Shown in pieces: positions 42,941-55,234 of a DNA stretch of 64,000 bases (within the stretch, counting starts at the first letter, position 1; each line of letters begins with the position of its first letter). This stretch comes from Allodiplogaster sudhausi. Its lineage: Eukaryota > Nematoda > Chromadorea > Rhabditida > Diplogasteridae. The stretch spans positions 1,719,001 through 1,783,000 of the forward strand of contig CALZFC010000274.1 of the NCBI GenBank assembly GCA_945643635.1, in the 5' to 3' direction. The notes under the pieces were generated by a model that was not told the origin of the DNA, did not search any database, and was given only the letters and a program-made list of their open reading frames with translations. The translations under genes and the position numbers were made by a program.

Positions 42941-45900
42941 TCACGAGCCACACGTCGGGGTGCAGTCGCCCGCCCACGCCGACCACTCCGACCAGGTCGG
43001 AGTGCACTGCAGGGAGGAAAGGATGGCGAGAAGAGGCAAGTATACAAAAGCTTTTGGCAGTTATATTGGGCATATTGAATTGCGGGAATTCAATGCAAAG
43101 TTTGAATATGGTTCCGATCGATTGGTTATCATTTGACCGCGTTTTGTCACTTGCTAGAATATACCATCCACGGTGGCCAATTGGGTCCAGCAATCACAAC
43201 ACGCGCTGCGGTTATTTCAAGGAGCTGCGTATAAGCGTGTAGTAGAAAATACACATGTACATAAGTATGTATGCATAGGTCTTTTGAACACACTTCTTTA
43301 ACTTATGAATTGACTGATATAATTTCTTGTCTTGTCCTGAATTGCGGAATGACAAAAAAAGTAAATACTAACGAAGACGCTGCATCCCGTGGTCGATGCG
43401 GTGATTGCGGTGCCGCACATAAAGCGCGTGTTATCAGGCGAAATTTGCTTTGTGTAGGGCGCGCAGCAAGAAGCCTGCGGAGTAGGACAGAGCGAGTCTC
43501 CGCCGCAAGGCTCGGTCTCGGACGTCACACCACTTTAAATAATATTTATTACATTTATTCGCTTATTACGAGGCTTCATCCAATGGAAAATAATGGGAAA
43601 GTGAGCAAATAAGGACAAATCACGTTATTAAGGGAGCTACCAGGGGAATTACTTACATATGGTTTTCTCTTCATGTGTGATTTCGCTGTGGTGGGAAAAA
43701 ACATCGACCTCGAAAGTACGTCCGATTTTTGTTCGAAACTTGACAGGGGCGCTTTTAATACGGTCACCACGAGACGTTTTGCTCCTTCATATGCTATCTC
43801 GACCCAACTTTGACCGAACTGCATGAGCGCGCGCGTTCAAATCGCACACTTTTTACTTCTGTAGAAAGATTCCCCGGACGGTTCCCTTAAACTTAAAAAA
43901 AAGAAATAAAATAAAAGGGAGAATAAAGGTAAATAGATAGAATTACTAAGGGAGAACGTATTTACATATTACGAGAAGTTCATGGACGTGAGACAACGGG
44001 TGTTGCATATCTGCGAAAAGAATTAAGATCGCTTTTAAGGGGGTATTTCGAGATGCACAGTGTTCTAAGGGACATTTATTCTAGGAACAGAAGAATGGGG
44101 GGGGGGAGACCATGAGGGCTTACCACGAAGAGAGATGGAAGGCAGGTGAAAATGGATGAAAGTTTAAGAGAACTCTTTCTCTCTCAATCTCTCTCTCCCC
44201 CTTCTCTCTTTCTCTCTCGCTACCCACTCTCTTTCTCTTTCTCTCTCTCCCCTTTCACCAGCATTGGCAAGTCGTGGCGCATCCTCTCGACCTGGTTCGC
44301 ACTCCGCACAGGCCGCACTGCTGCGAGCAGTCGCCCGACCACGCCGACCACTCCGCCCACGAAGGAATGCAGGCCTAATTGTAATTTTTATATCTATTTT
44401 TCTCAGATAAATTTATATTCATTTGAATCCTAAGCGAGAATACTTTTGAATCGTTGTTAATTTATGGGTTTATTGATCTATTTTCTTGTCCTATCCAGGA
44501 TGCTGTAATGACAGAAAAGATGTTTACTACGAAGACGCTGCATCCCGTGGTCGTCGCGGTGGTCGCGGTGCCGCACATAAAGCGCGTGTTATCAGGCGAA
44601 ATTTGCTTCGTGTAAGACGCGCAGCAAGTCGGATTTGGAAACGGACAGAGCGAGTCGTTGCCGCACGGCTCGGTCTCGGATGTCACGCCACTGAAACATC
44701 CAATCTGTCAGATGAAAGTCTGGTCGATGTCTGGAAAACCGTTTATTGAGCAGAAGGAAAACGATCCTTTGATTCCCCAATCTTTACGGGGAATCAGAAG
44801 GGATCCGTTTTCCTTGCTCCTAGTCGAATAAAGTAGTACTAAAAATAAGAATTCTTGTATTCTCTTCGGGTTTTTTCGCGAATTATTAGTACTACTTTTA
44901 TTCGACCTCGGGAGCCAAACAGCATTTATATTCGCACGGAGAGCGTGAAGAAAGGATCCCTTCTGATCCCCCGGAAAGCAGGCAATCAAGGGTCTCCTCT
45001 GCTTTTATTAGTCTTTGAAAAAACTATGAAAACATTTGCAAGTAATGTGTTCGCAATTTGCTATTTAATATTTTTCCCTCATAGTAGGGTGATTGTTACG
45101 CAACGCTTAAAGGGAAATTGTTGCTCATACAAGTACGCTTAAAGGTCCGAAAATTGGAACCCTGACTAGGTATTTGGAATGCCCGATGGGTACTAAGCAA
45201 CTTTTATGTGGGGTTTATTGGCGCTACGAGCACTCCAGCACGCTATGATCTCTTGTAATTCCCTGGACGGCGAAAAAAAGGAACACAAAAAGTATGGATT
45301 TCGAGAGGTCGGTATCTCGGCCTCCATGGGTCGTACAGACACAATCGATAGCTCATTGCAATCAGCTCTCGCTACCCACTCTCTTTCCTTTTCTCTTTCT
45401 CTTTCTCCCTCTCTCTCTCTCCTCTCACCAGCACTGGCACTGGCACGCCGTGGCGCATCCTCTCGATCTGATGCGCATTCCGCACAGGCCGCACGGCTGC
45501 GAGCAGTCGCCCGACCACGGCGACCACGGAGTCCACGAAGGAATGCAGCCCTAATAATAATTTTTATATCAATATTTTCTCAGAAATATTGACGTTCATT
45601 TGAATCCGAAGCGAGAAGACTTTTGAAAACCAAGTTAATTTATGGATTGATTTATTTATTTTCTTGTCTTGTTCAGGTTGCCGAAATGGCAGAAAAGTTG
45701 ATACTAACGGCAACGCTGCATCCCGCGGTGGACGTTGTGGTCGCGGTGCCGCATATAAACCGCGTGTTATCAGGCGAAATTTGCTTCGTGTAAGGGGCGC
45801 AGCAAATCGGATTTGGATAGGGACAGAGCGAGTCGCTGCCGCACGGCTCGGTCTCGGACGTCACGCCACTTTAATTAACATTAATTTCGTTTATTCGTTT

Positions 45901-48900
45901 ACTGACGAGGCATCATCTAATTGCAAATAATGGCGAAGTGGGAAAGAAATGACAAATCATAATATTAAAGGAGCTATCTGGGAATTACTTGCTTACATAT
46001 GATTTAAAAAAAAATTTATTTATGTAAAGTAAAAGGATGTGACAAACAGAATCGAGTGAGATTAATACAGCTTCATGCTATAAATGCAGACTAGTGAAAT
46101 GGGGAGGAGGAGGATGGCTAGCAACCCTGAACCACCTATTATGTGACGGATAGAGAGATCTCTCTCTTTCTCTCTTTCTCTCTTTCTCTCAAGGTCTCTC
46201 TCTCTCTCTCTCTCTTTCTCCCTTCCCTCTCACCAGCACTGGCACGCCGTGGCGCATCCTCTCGATCTGGTTCGCACTCCGCACAGGCCGCACGGCTGTG
46301 AGCAGTCGCCCGACCACGGCGACCACTCCGCCCACGTAGGAATGCAGGACTAATTGAAATTTTTATATCATTTTTTTCTTCATACATATTGACCGTTCAT
46401 CTGAATACATTTGTATAATTAATTGGCTGACTGATTGATCAAGTTTCTTTTCTTGTCCAGGATGCCGAAATGACAAAAAAAGTTGACACTAACGGCAACG
46501 ATGCATCCCATGGTGGGCGTGGTGGTCGCGGTGCCGCATGCAAAGCGCGTCCCATCAATTAGCTTTGTGTAAGGCGCGCAGCAAGTTGGCTTTGGAAACG
46601 GACAGAGCGAGTCGCCTCCGCACGGCTCGGTTTCGGATGTCACGCCACTGAAACATCCAATCATTCAGAGGAAAGGAATTGCTCTTGATCGTTGTCTAGA
46701 AAACCATGAATAGAACAGAAGAAAAACGAAATGCATTATCAATTCCACATCCCATCTTGATGGCCTCATATCCAATGTCCTTATAACTATGAATTTTCTT
46801 TTTGAGAACTGCATTTTTCCGGAGCTTTTATTTCTCATGTTCTTTTACTCTCTTTCTCTCTCCTATCTCTCTCCCTCTTTCTCTCTCTCTCTCGCTACCA
46901 TCTCTCTCTCCCCTCTCACCAGCATTCGCAAGTCGTGGCGTATCCTCTCGATCTTGTTCGTACTCCGCACAGGCCGCATTGCTGCGAGCAGTCGCCCGAC
47001 CACGCCGACCACTCCGCCCACGAAGGAATGCAGGCCTAGTTGTAAATAAATGCAGTTATGATAAATCTTTTATTCTGCGAATGTTTACAGTTGTCGTTGT
47101 GGTTGAAGGGGTCGTCTTGGTGCTTGTAGATGGGGTGTGGCTGTCGTGCTTGAACTCTAAAATGAATTAAATAACCGATTAAAATCTTTTTTGGAAATAG
47201 AGTTTTTTAAAAGAAAAGATTCCAAACCGATGATGACGTTAAACATTTCTCGAGCACCCTCTCTATAGGCCTGAATATAATTTTTACCTTGGAATTGAAG
47301 CAGACAAGTAGATAAAAAAGTAGCTTTCAAAATACATAAGCAATTTGCGCTGTTTAAAACATGTTCACTTTTTCTGCACTTGCATCGACGTGGCGGACAG
47401 GAGGATTGAAGAGGTAAACTGGTATGTTTATTGTAAGGAATGAGTATTCGAGAGATTCTCGTAGCAATGTCGAAAATTTCAAGTAAACTAATTGTAAGCT
47501 TAGTGTAACTCTCCAATTCTTCCAAATTCTCGTGTGCAGAAAAAATTAGCATGTACATGCACGATTAAAGGAGGCCTTAAGGGAAAAACTCCTACCACGA
47601 AGTCCCTGACCGATTTGGACGGAATGATAAAAAAAAACGGAGTAAAGAATGAACAGAAATAGTGCTACAGCCCCTTGCCTCTCTCCCCAGAAACTTGTGG
47701 TTTGCACCACTGCCAGGTGAGCCAACGTGTTAAGAAAAACCCGGCCAATGTAGGTTGCGCGCACCATATGTATGCAATTAATACGCATGATATGGTTGGC
47801 CCCAGTGGCCGCAGGGTTGCTCTTTAAAATTTTTTTGAAAATGGCGGGAAAATAAAATATTCGGGAATTCAAAATAGAAAACAGTGTTAATTTCCTCAGG
47901 GCATGAAGGTTTTTGTGACTTCGGGATACTTGCAATCGAAGTTTCTAGCAAAAACCGACCACATAAGGCGGAAAAAAAGACACTATTTATTCGCCTCGGA
48001 CCTCCTTTAAGATTTCTGAGAAAAATAATTTGCAAAAAATTCAAAGAAAAAAAAACGAATTTTTGTTTCAATGTTTTGTTTGAATAATTAAGAAGGTCAA
48101 ATTTACTCATCAACTCCGGTGCAAGGGCAGCCAAGGCCAGAGTTGGCGCACATCCGCGCACGCTTCCGGAAGGTCTGGCCGCCTTGGACTATGTCACACT
48201 GCGACCACGCCGTCCATTCGTTCCAGTAACTGGCGGAGCCTATGTATATTGAAATAAAAATGTTAGAATTCCAATATGATTAATTTTATGCAAACAATTA
48301 ACTAATAATACTTTAACCTAGATTGTTGGCACTGAACCTTTGAGTAAACATAGCTAACTGGGCAGACAGCAAGGCGGTTTTGCGCGTGTTGGGAAAGGCG
48401 TGAAAGAGCACATGCGGACATTCGCGTTCGGGTCAACCATCGGGGTGCCGGCGCAGCACTCCACGCCATGGTAACCAGCGTAGCTGATGGCGCCGCATGG
48501 GCCAACCATCGTTGTGGGTACGCTATAAAAACAAATTTAAATTTATCGCAAGATCAATACTCTCTTTGACACTGTATGAGCAGTTATAGAATTCCGTATT
48601 TTCTCTATAAGCGCCCCTCCCTCTATTAGAACCCCAACCCCCCACTCTAATAGAACCCCTCCTTGAAAAGGCCATTGAAAAATAGTACCCCTCCCTCTAA
48701 TAGAACCCCCGCCCCCTTCAATAGTGCCGCCCTAACAGTCTAATACCTCGTCTCGACACGTTCCTCGAACGAATCTTTGAGGCATGGGTCTTCCCAATAT
48801 TCTCAATAAACTTATTGCAAATGTATTCAAAATCTACTGTAAAGCGGATATTCCGGGGATGATTCCATTAAAATCGAACTGTAAATCTCTTTTTTTAAAG

Positions 48901-49420
48901 AATAAAATGTTATTTGCAAACTTGTAGGTAATCGCATTGAAAAATAGTACCGCTCCCTCTAATAGAACCCCCCCCCCTCCTCTAATAGTGCCCCCTCCCA
49001 TTGAAAAATCGTACCCTCGGGGGCACCACTAGAAAAAATACGGTATTATGAATCAAAGAGAGAAGCTAACTCATCGCATGGGCAGCCATCTGCTGCGGAC
49101 CAGCACTTCCTGGTAAGAGTCGTCGACTCGCCACACATTCCGCAGGGAAAAGTGCACGTCGGTGAATACCACTCCAACCAGATTCCGCCGGGAGGACAGC
49201 AGTTCGAAAAAGAAGAGGGAATAGTTGAAGGCATGGGACTTTCCACTTTCCTACATTTTGTTTCTTAATCAACACCTTTCAAGGATCCAAACAGTCAATT
49301 ACGATTTGAATTTCCAGGATTTGTGTGTATTCAAAGACAATGGTGGACGTGCGATACCTGTGCGACAGAACCGGAAGCGACGAGTGTAAGTGTGAGCAAG
49401 ACTGAGAGTCTCCAGGACAT
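42941..49420 (-). CDS. Secreted TSP1/CC multi-cassette protein, right-arm copy, ends at premature TGA
   Basis: Mirror of the gene at 30159-36636. Exons in order: 49420-49358 (signal), about 49246-49071 (TSP1), 48522-48359 (CC), 48239-48107 (TSP1), 47262-47238 and 47154-47089 (linker), 47035-46920/46647-46494, 46349-46234/45868-45709, 45550-45429/44690-44531 and 44374-44259/43532-43373 (four TSP1+CC cassettes), then 43006 into the last TSP1 exon with TGA at 42943-42941. The exons I compared give the same protein as the left arm, including the premature stop, the unresolved second-exon acceptor and the six-base insertion (extra Q-C) in the third cassette TSP1 exon. The stop therefore predates the duplication or was copied by it. 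If both arms are real, the genome holds two convergent identical genes about 6.3 kb apart. Confidence 0.7.
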
Positions 49421-52079
49421 GATTGGAATCGGCCAAGGAAGGAGTCAGCCAAGTAAAGTGAGTTACTCTCCAATCAGAGCTTAATTTTGAAGAAGAAATA
49501 TAAATCTACTTTTTGGTTGGAATTTATATATAGCAGGACTAGCTGCCGAACATTTTTTGGACTTCCATCCAAAATGATGTAAAATATATAACAGAGAGGT
49601 GTGGGGGGCACGGCCTTCTCAGACAGACATATTATTGGTCGTCTGAAATGGTTTTTAACCGTCACATGTTAATGCTTACATCTCATTTTCCGCCACGTTT
49701 CATTTCTCGGTTACATAAATGACACAAGCACTTTTTGGTCCTCTTGGATGATGCAAAACAGTAAATCAGATTCTGAAACGGCCACATTAACACGAAACGA
49801 GCAAAACGCATTAATGTCTCTGCTAAAAGTGGCATGAAACTCATTTGTATTATACTTGAAATTTTCCTAACTAATTTTCCTAATTAAGGCGACAGCCTCT
49901 CTCTAAACCATATAAGGCGCGAATTCAAGAGTGAGATTTCGTCTCCTTTCAGTGCAAAAAAAACGCCAAAAAATAATTGATTGCAAATAAACTTTATATT
50001 GCAATAGCTGACGAGCAACGGTAGTCTAATAATGATAGAATTCAGCCTGAAATCCCAAAATAAAAGCTTTACATTGTGGTGGTCACTGCATATTGTTGGT
50101 TCTTGAATGGCTGTCGACCACTTTGAGTGAGTTGTGCACGTGAACTATAAAAGGAACGGATTTTCGATTTCCACAGATATTGATAAGTCTGCAACAATGC
50201 TGTATCTTAATACTTTTGGAATTCAACCGATACGAGTGAGTGCATTTAACATACTTTGTATTTCGTAACATATGAATTTTATCGATAGCATGTGATTGCC
50301 GTCCGATTACACCCCGTTTTGATATGTCTGGATCGTTCATGCATTTTCATTCTTAAATGTCATAAAAAAAATGCCTTCTCTCATTCTTAAATGCCTTCTC
50401 TGACACGTCGCTGTAGCAAACAGTAAATTCGCTCACTGAAAAGGCCACAGGCATTAACACGAATCTATGAACGAACAAGTACAAAACGAAATGTCTCTGT
50501 GAAGTGTAAAAAGCGATAAATAAACAAAACAAGTTGATGCCTTTATTGATTGTAAATAAAGTATGTATATATTACAATATATACTCAGATGCAACAGTTG
50601 TCTACTAATGACAGATTTCAAAGACCATCCCAAAATAATAGCTTTGCATTGTGGTGCGAGCAATAAGCTCATCTCTCTTTGTTATTTGATGCGAGTACTG
50701 TAATCCTCCTTTAAAGCTTATTAATATGCGACAAAACAATGCATTTTATACATATTCAAAGGAAATTTGACGGAGCAACAACCGAGCCACCCGACATGTG
50801 TACTTGGAAGAATGCATATTGATTTCGCATACAACACTGGCCGAATTCGCTCCCAAGCCGTTTGTGTAACCCCAAATTTCTGAGCAAAGATCCAAAGCAC
50901 TGAAATATTCACGGACGTCTGAAATGGCTTTCGATGGCATCTGATTGCCTTCCGATTGCTTCACATTTTCCGCCATGTTTCATTTGTCTGGCTCGTTTCA
51001 TTTGTTCATAGATGACATAATAAATTTTGGTATCCTTGAAAGACACAGTGGCAAGCATTAACACAAATCTAATTGTAAGAAAGGAACGAAACGAAACTTT
51101 GTCTTTGTTAACTGTCAGGGGAGGCAGGGATACGACTCGACCCGCAAAGAGCTAAGATTAGTTAAAAACCATTGAAAATTAGGCAAAGGATTTTGGAAGT
51201 ATTGTTTTACTTCTTAACACACTCGTGCATCCATATTGTTTAAAAAGTGCTGAAGATTACTCACATTTGTCAACCTAGGATCAATCTCGAAAATTCAGAA
51301 AAACTTGTAACGGCTCGAACAGCTCCGAGCAGTTCGAGTCGCTACGAACTGCGCAATTACAATTCGATTTCTTCAGGCATTGATAACTCTGCAGATATGT
51401 AATATTTTTAGTACTTTTTTGTCTTCAGCCGATAGGAGATCGTGAATTTAACATATGTATTTACATATGTATTTATTTAAGGGATTATCGATGGCATTTG
51501 ATTGCCTTCCGATTGCTTCACCCTTTCCGCCACGCTTCATTTCTCCGGATCGTTCATGAATTTTCATTCTTAAATGGCATAATAAATGTTTGGTCTCCTT
51601 GGCCGCTGTCGCAAACAATAAATTCGCTAACTGAAAAGGCCATAAGCATTAATTGTAAGACGAAACGATGTCTCTGCCGTAAATTGTAAAAAAAAAGAAA
51701 AAGATACAGTACAAGCTGATGCCTTTATTGATAAAGTATTCGTTACAATACGTGCAATAGTAATAAAGCAACGACAGATTTCAGAGAGTCATATTAAAAT
51801 AATAGCATTGCATTAGACCTGTTTGAGTGCGTTCGTTGGGGAGAGCATCCCATACCACGGGGGATCCACTCGAGGTCGTCTCGACCTGACGTCTCATTTG
51901 AAGGGGTTCGGCTGGACGGAGGGGTACTATTTTTCAATGACATTATTAAAGGGGGTATTATTAGATGGGTGGTTCTAATATAGAGGGGGGGGGGGTGTAC
52001 CAATAGAGAAAATACAGTCTTTGTCACATTCCTTTTCATTTATTGATGTTTGTGCGCTTTTAAAGAAATAATAGAGTAT

Positions 52080-52440
52080 TAATTAGAGCTGTGGTATAGC
52101 AAACGACATTTTATATTTTAAGTAGGAAGCAGTAGTAGTTGGAATCAGGTATGGAAGGAAGTATGATGACTGCGATGTTTGGTAGTGAATTGTAGCCATG
52201 GAAGCAGCGACTTTCACGGTGGCCTCATCCATTCTCAATTTGGCATTTATTTCTTTGTATTCCTTTTCAGCCAAGCCATGAATGGTGCTCAATGCAATGA
52301 AGGAGGTAATAAATATGAGCTTTTGTCATTCTGTAACGAAGAGAGAGAAAGAGTGAGAGAGAAAAAGAAAGAGAGAGAGACACGGAGAGAGAGGGAGAGG
52401 GAGAGAGGGAGAGAGAGTCGCCTTCCACTACTCTGCAGCC
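52080..52440 (+). repeat. Dispersed repeat Q, right-arm copy
   Basis: Mirror of 27119-27500, in the same orientation as the copies at 60600-61020 and 62280-62880. Confidence 0.65.
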
Positions 52441-52462
52441 TCACGAGATTGTCCAAACTTCT

Positions 52463-52804
52463 TCATCTGCTCGCGATGATTCCCTTCTCCTTCTTCTTGC
52501 CGTTCTCTCCGGTTGCTGCAAGGATGGGATTGGTGTCGATCTGGAGAGAGGCGCCAATGTCCTTGATGAAGTCATCGATGGCGGAGTGATGCTGCTTGAG
52601 TAGACCGGCAAGCTCGCTCAGCTGGACACCCCGGGACGGCAGCATCTCGTGCATGACGCATGCGAATCTCTTTGCCAAAGGAAGATCCGAGAATGCGGAG
52701 TGTGCTCCCGCCTCAAATGGACCAGCTTGATGCTCGTCAGTAGCGCCCTCAGCTCGGCCTTTTGCTCGCAACGCCGGCCGGAGCTTCGCTTGGCTCCTCC
52801 CCAT
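52463..52804 (-). CDS. Possible small protein, unknown (right-arm copy)
   Basis: Mirror of the frame at 26777-27118 with an identical translation; the same doubts about the N-terminal part apply. Confidence 0.33.
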   Translation of the reverse strand: MGRSQAKLRPALRAKGRAEGATDEHQAGPFEAGAHSAFSDLPLAKRFACVMHEMLPSRGVQLSELAGLLKQHHSAIDDFIKDIGASLQIDTNPILAATGENGKKKEKGIIASR

Positions 52805-54104
52805 GTCTCGATGAAGCTCTCATTGTAAATCTTCGCATTGACCGGGGAAGCCAAGGTGACAAGAGAAGAGGCGGCAAGACAGGGATGTACCTGTGGGAGA
52901 AATAAAGAGATTTTGCTTCTGACCGGACTCGAACCACCAACCCCACCATCCACCCCGCTCGCAAGTTTTTTCCCGTTAACCACTATTAAGAGGAAGAAAT
53001 GAAGCAACGGAATTGGAATAGCGATGGCTTATGTTTTTTTCTAATGAGAAAAATGCCACCTTTGCTAATATTCTGTTAAGGGAAACTTTCGTAATATGCA
53101 TTTAAAAAGATTCTATCATTGCTGAAGATGTGAAATTACACTTTCCTCAAAGGGGAAGGAAGAGGAGTGAGACTTTCCCTTTGGAAACGAAAGTGAAATG
53201 CGTTTAACCATATGATCAATTGAATTTTTTAAATTAATCGAATTAAATTATGAAATGTTGGAAGATACATATGTACAAACATGTAAAATCATAATTGTTT
53301 CATTAAAAAACATACCAATGTAGTAGTAAACGATATAAGAAAATTCTAATTAGTAACACCATTAATTAAAGTTCTAAGGAGAGAGAGAGAGTAGAGAGAG
53401 AGAGTAGCGAGAGAGAGAGTAGAGAGAGAGAGAGAGGAGAGAGAGTGAGTCTTACAATTAGAGATAGAGCGGCGAGCGGGAGGTGATATTGGCACTGCAC
53501 ATGTGGCAACTCAAGTCAGGCCGTTCGCACTGCTGGAAGGAAGTTGTATATACATATGTATTAATTTATATTATAATTTTGTTTACATTTAAGTTTAGTC
53601 AAGTATATATTCAACAATGGATGTGCGAAATAAGACAAAATGAATAACAGAGAGAGACCGAGGGGAACGCTTGGAACTTACATTAGGCTCCAACAATGTA
53701 GAGTTGTATTCAATTGCAACTTATAAAATCTTGTTTCATTACTTAGATGCAAACATATCATTCACTTATTAATGCACATAGTAGCATTTGCCAACTCCCA
53801 ACCCAATATCAAGGAGAATCATTATTGAATGTCCTCTTAAATGTTCTAATAAAACATTATCTTGAATATTAATTTGGGGAAAAATTTGAAGATTGCTTGA
53901 CTGTAGATAAAAGCGGAAGTGCCCTTAGCTAAAGGATGAGGGCTAAAGGTTATCGTCACATGATGGTTGCTAGTAACAACAATCGTAGTAGTAGTGAGCC
54001 ACTGAAAAGGGCTGCATTCTTCAACGAATACCTTATTGCCGGGTAAATCGCGCTCACAGTCTTCAGCGACTGTTTAGGCTGTTGAAAAAAGTCAAATGTA
54101 TCAG

Positions 54105-55234
54105 TGAAGTTATGTAATAGTGAATATCTGCATTTATTTTTGCTCTCTGAGTAAAGCTATCAGACACTGTGTTTCAAGTTATAGCTTTGTCTACTTTCTC
54201 GCCTTTCATGAGTCAAGTAGCAATATTAGATTCACGCTATTGAAATAGTAATCAGCATACTTTCTGCATAAGTTACGCAAAATCCATAATGCTTTATCAG
54301 GCGAGCTCATTTCACTGCACTCGTTCTCCCTTCTCTCCAATAAGCTCTCTTCCGCCTCTCCTCGTCTCACAGTCCCTTCGGAAGACACAACAAGTGGTTC
54401 AGTCGCGAAATAAGGAAAATACTCTGTTTTATGACCGATTCAATTGTTGAAGAAGATGAATGTGTGACCTCAACGGAGAAAGTAAGAGAAGTGAGACTTT
54501 CCGTTAGGAAACGAAAGTGAAATGCGGCCGAGGGCAATCCTAATATCAACACATTGAAGAGCATGTAGTCAAAAGAATGGGTGAATTTTGAACAACTGAA
54601 GGAACCAAAAACCTTAACTTGAATTCGCGCCTTTTTGCTCGATTGAAGGACGAGAGATCGTGTTATGAAGAGAGAGCCACTACAAAAATCAGGAAAAGTC
54701 AAATAGATTTCAGTTGAATTTCGTGCACGTTAATGGAGTAAGCATATTTTAAGCACAAGGCAGTTAGAAACAAGGCACACTGGATTGCCGGAGGGCGAAA
54801 ATACACCAGTGTCTCGCACTCGTTCTTTTCTTTCAATCTATCCTCCACCGAACGTTTTACACGTTCTCCACTTAAGGTCACCGCCTTGCCGCCTGGTCCA
54901 ACCTGTTCGAGCAGAGCTAAGCTTTTTTTGAATATGATTATCGGTTGTCTCCGCAATCGTAGGTTTCTTTTAGTCTCATCCCATTTCAGCTTAATCACTT
55001 TTCCTCACTTACCCTCTCACTCAATCATCATCTCATATCAACCTTGCTTGTCAGCGCTCAGCGAGCGAACATCTTCAATCAAATATAAAAGGAACGCATT
55101 AGGGCTCCCATTCCTTTATTCCCCCTCAAGGTGTTTGATCCGCTAGTGAATCTAAGGAATTTATTTACTATTGTTGAAGTTATTCATATTCAATAAGACG
55201 TTTGCATTGTTCCTCTTCCTTTAATTAGCAATCA
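54105..55234. other. Unique flank, no confident gene
   Basis: First unique sequence after IR1. It contains a copy of the AAGTGAGACTTTCC...GAAACGAAAGTGAAATGCG motif (about 54490-54525) that also occurs in both IR1 arms. Minus-strand frames at 54367-54998 lack recognisable features. The last 100 bp form the 5' flank of the gene at 55235. Confidence 0.45.

Larger units (their letters stand above)
40436..54104 (-). repeat. IR1 right arm (13.67 kb)
   Basis: Inverted partner of 25477-39141, carrying the same elements in mirror order: hairpin MITE 41170-41361, small hairpin 41610-41668, repeat R copies, fold-back MITE 44760-44994, TTAA element 47565-48010, CCGTATTTT element 48594-49043, repeat R cluster 49640-51800 and the CT microsatellite at 53377-53448. 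Beyond 54104 the flank is unique, whereas the left arm is flanked by repeat A''. Confidence 0.95.

Noticed and set aside
25477..54104. IR1 as one giant inverted-repeat transposon
   Set aside because: The arms contain ordinary multi-exon genes, end without terminal motifs or a target duplication, and the spacer has no transposase.
54367..54998. Minus-strand frames of 99-111 codons
   Set aside because: No signal peptide, domain pattern or splice-supported context; composition is like the surrounding A/T-rich DNA.
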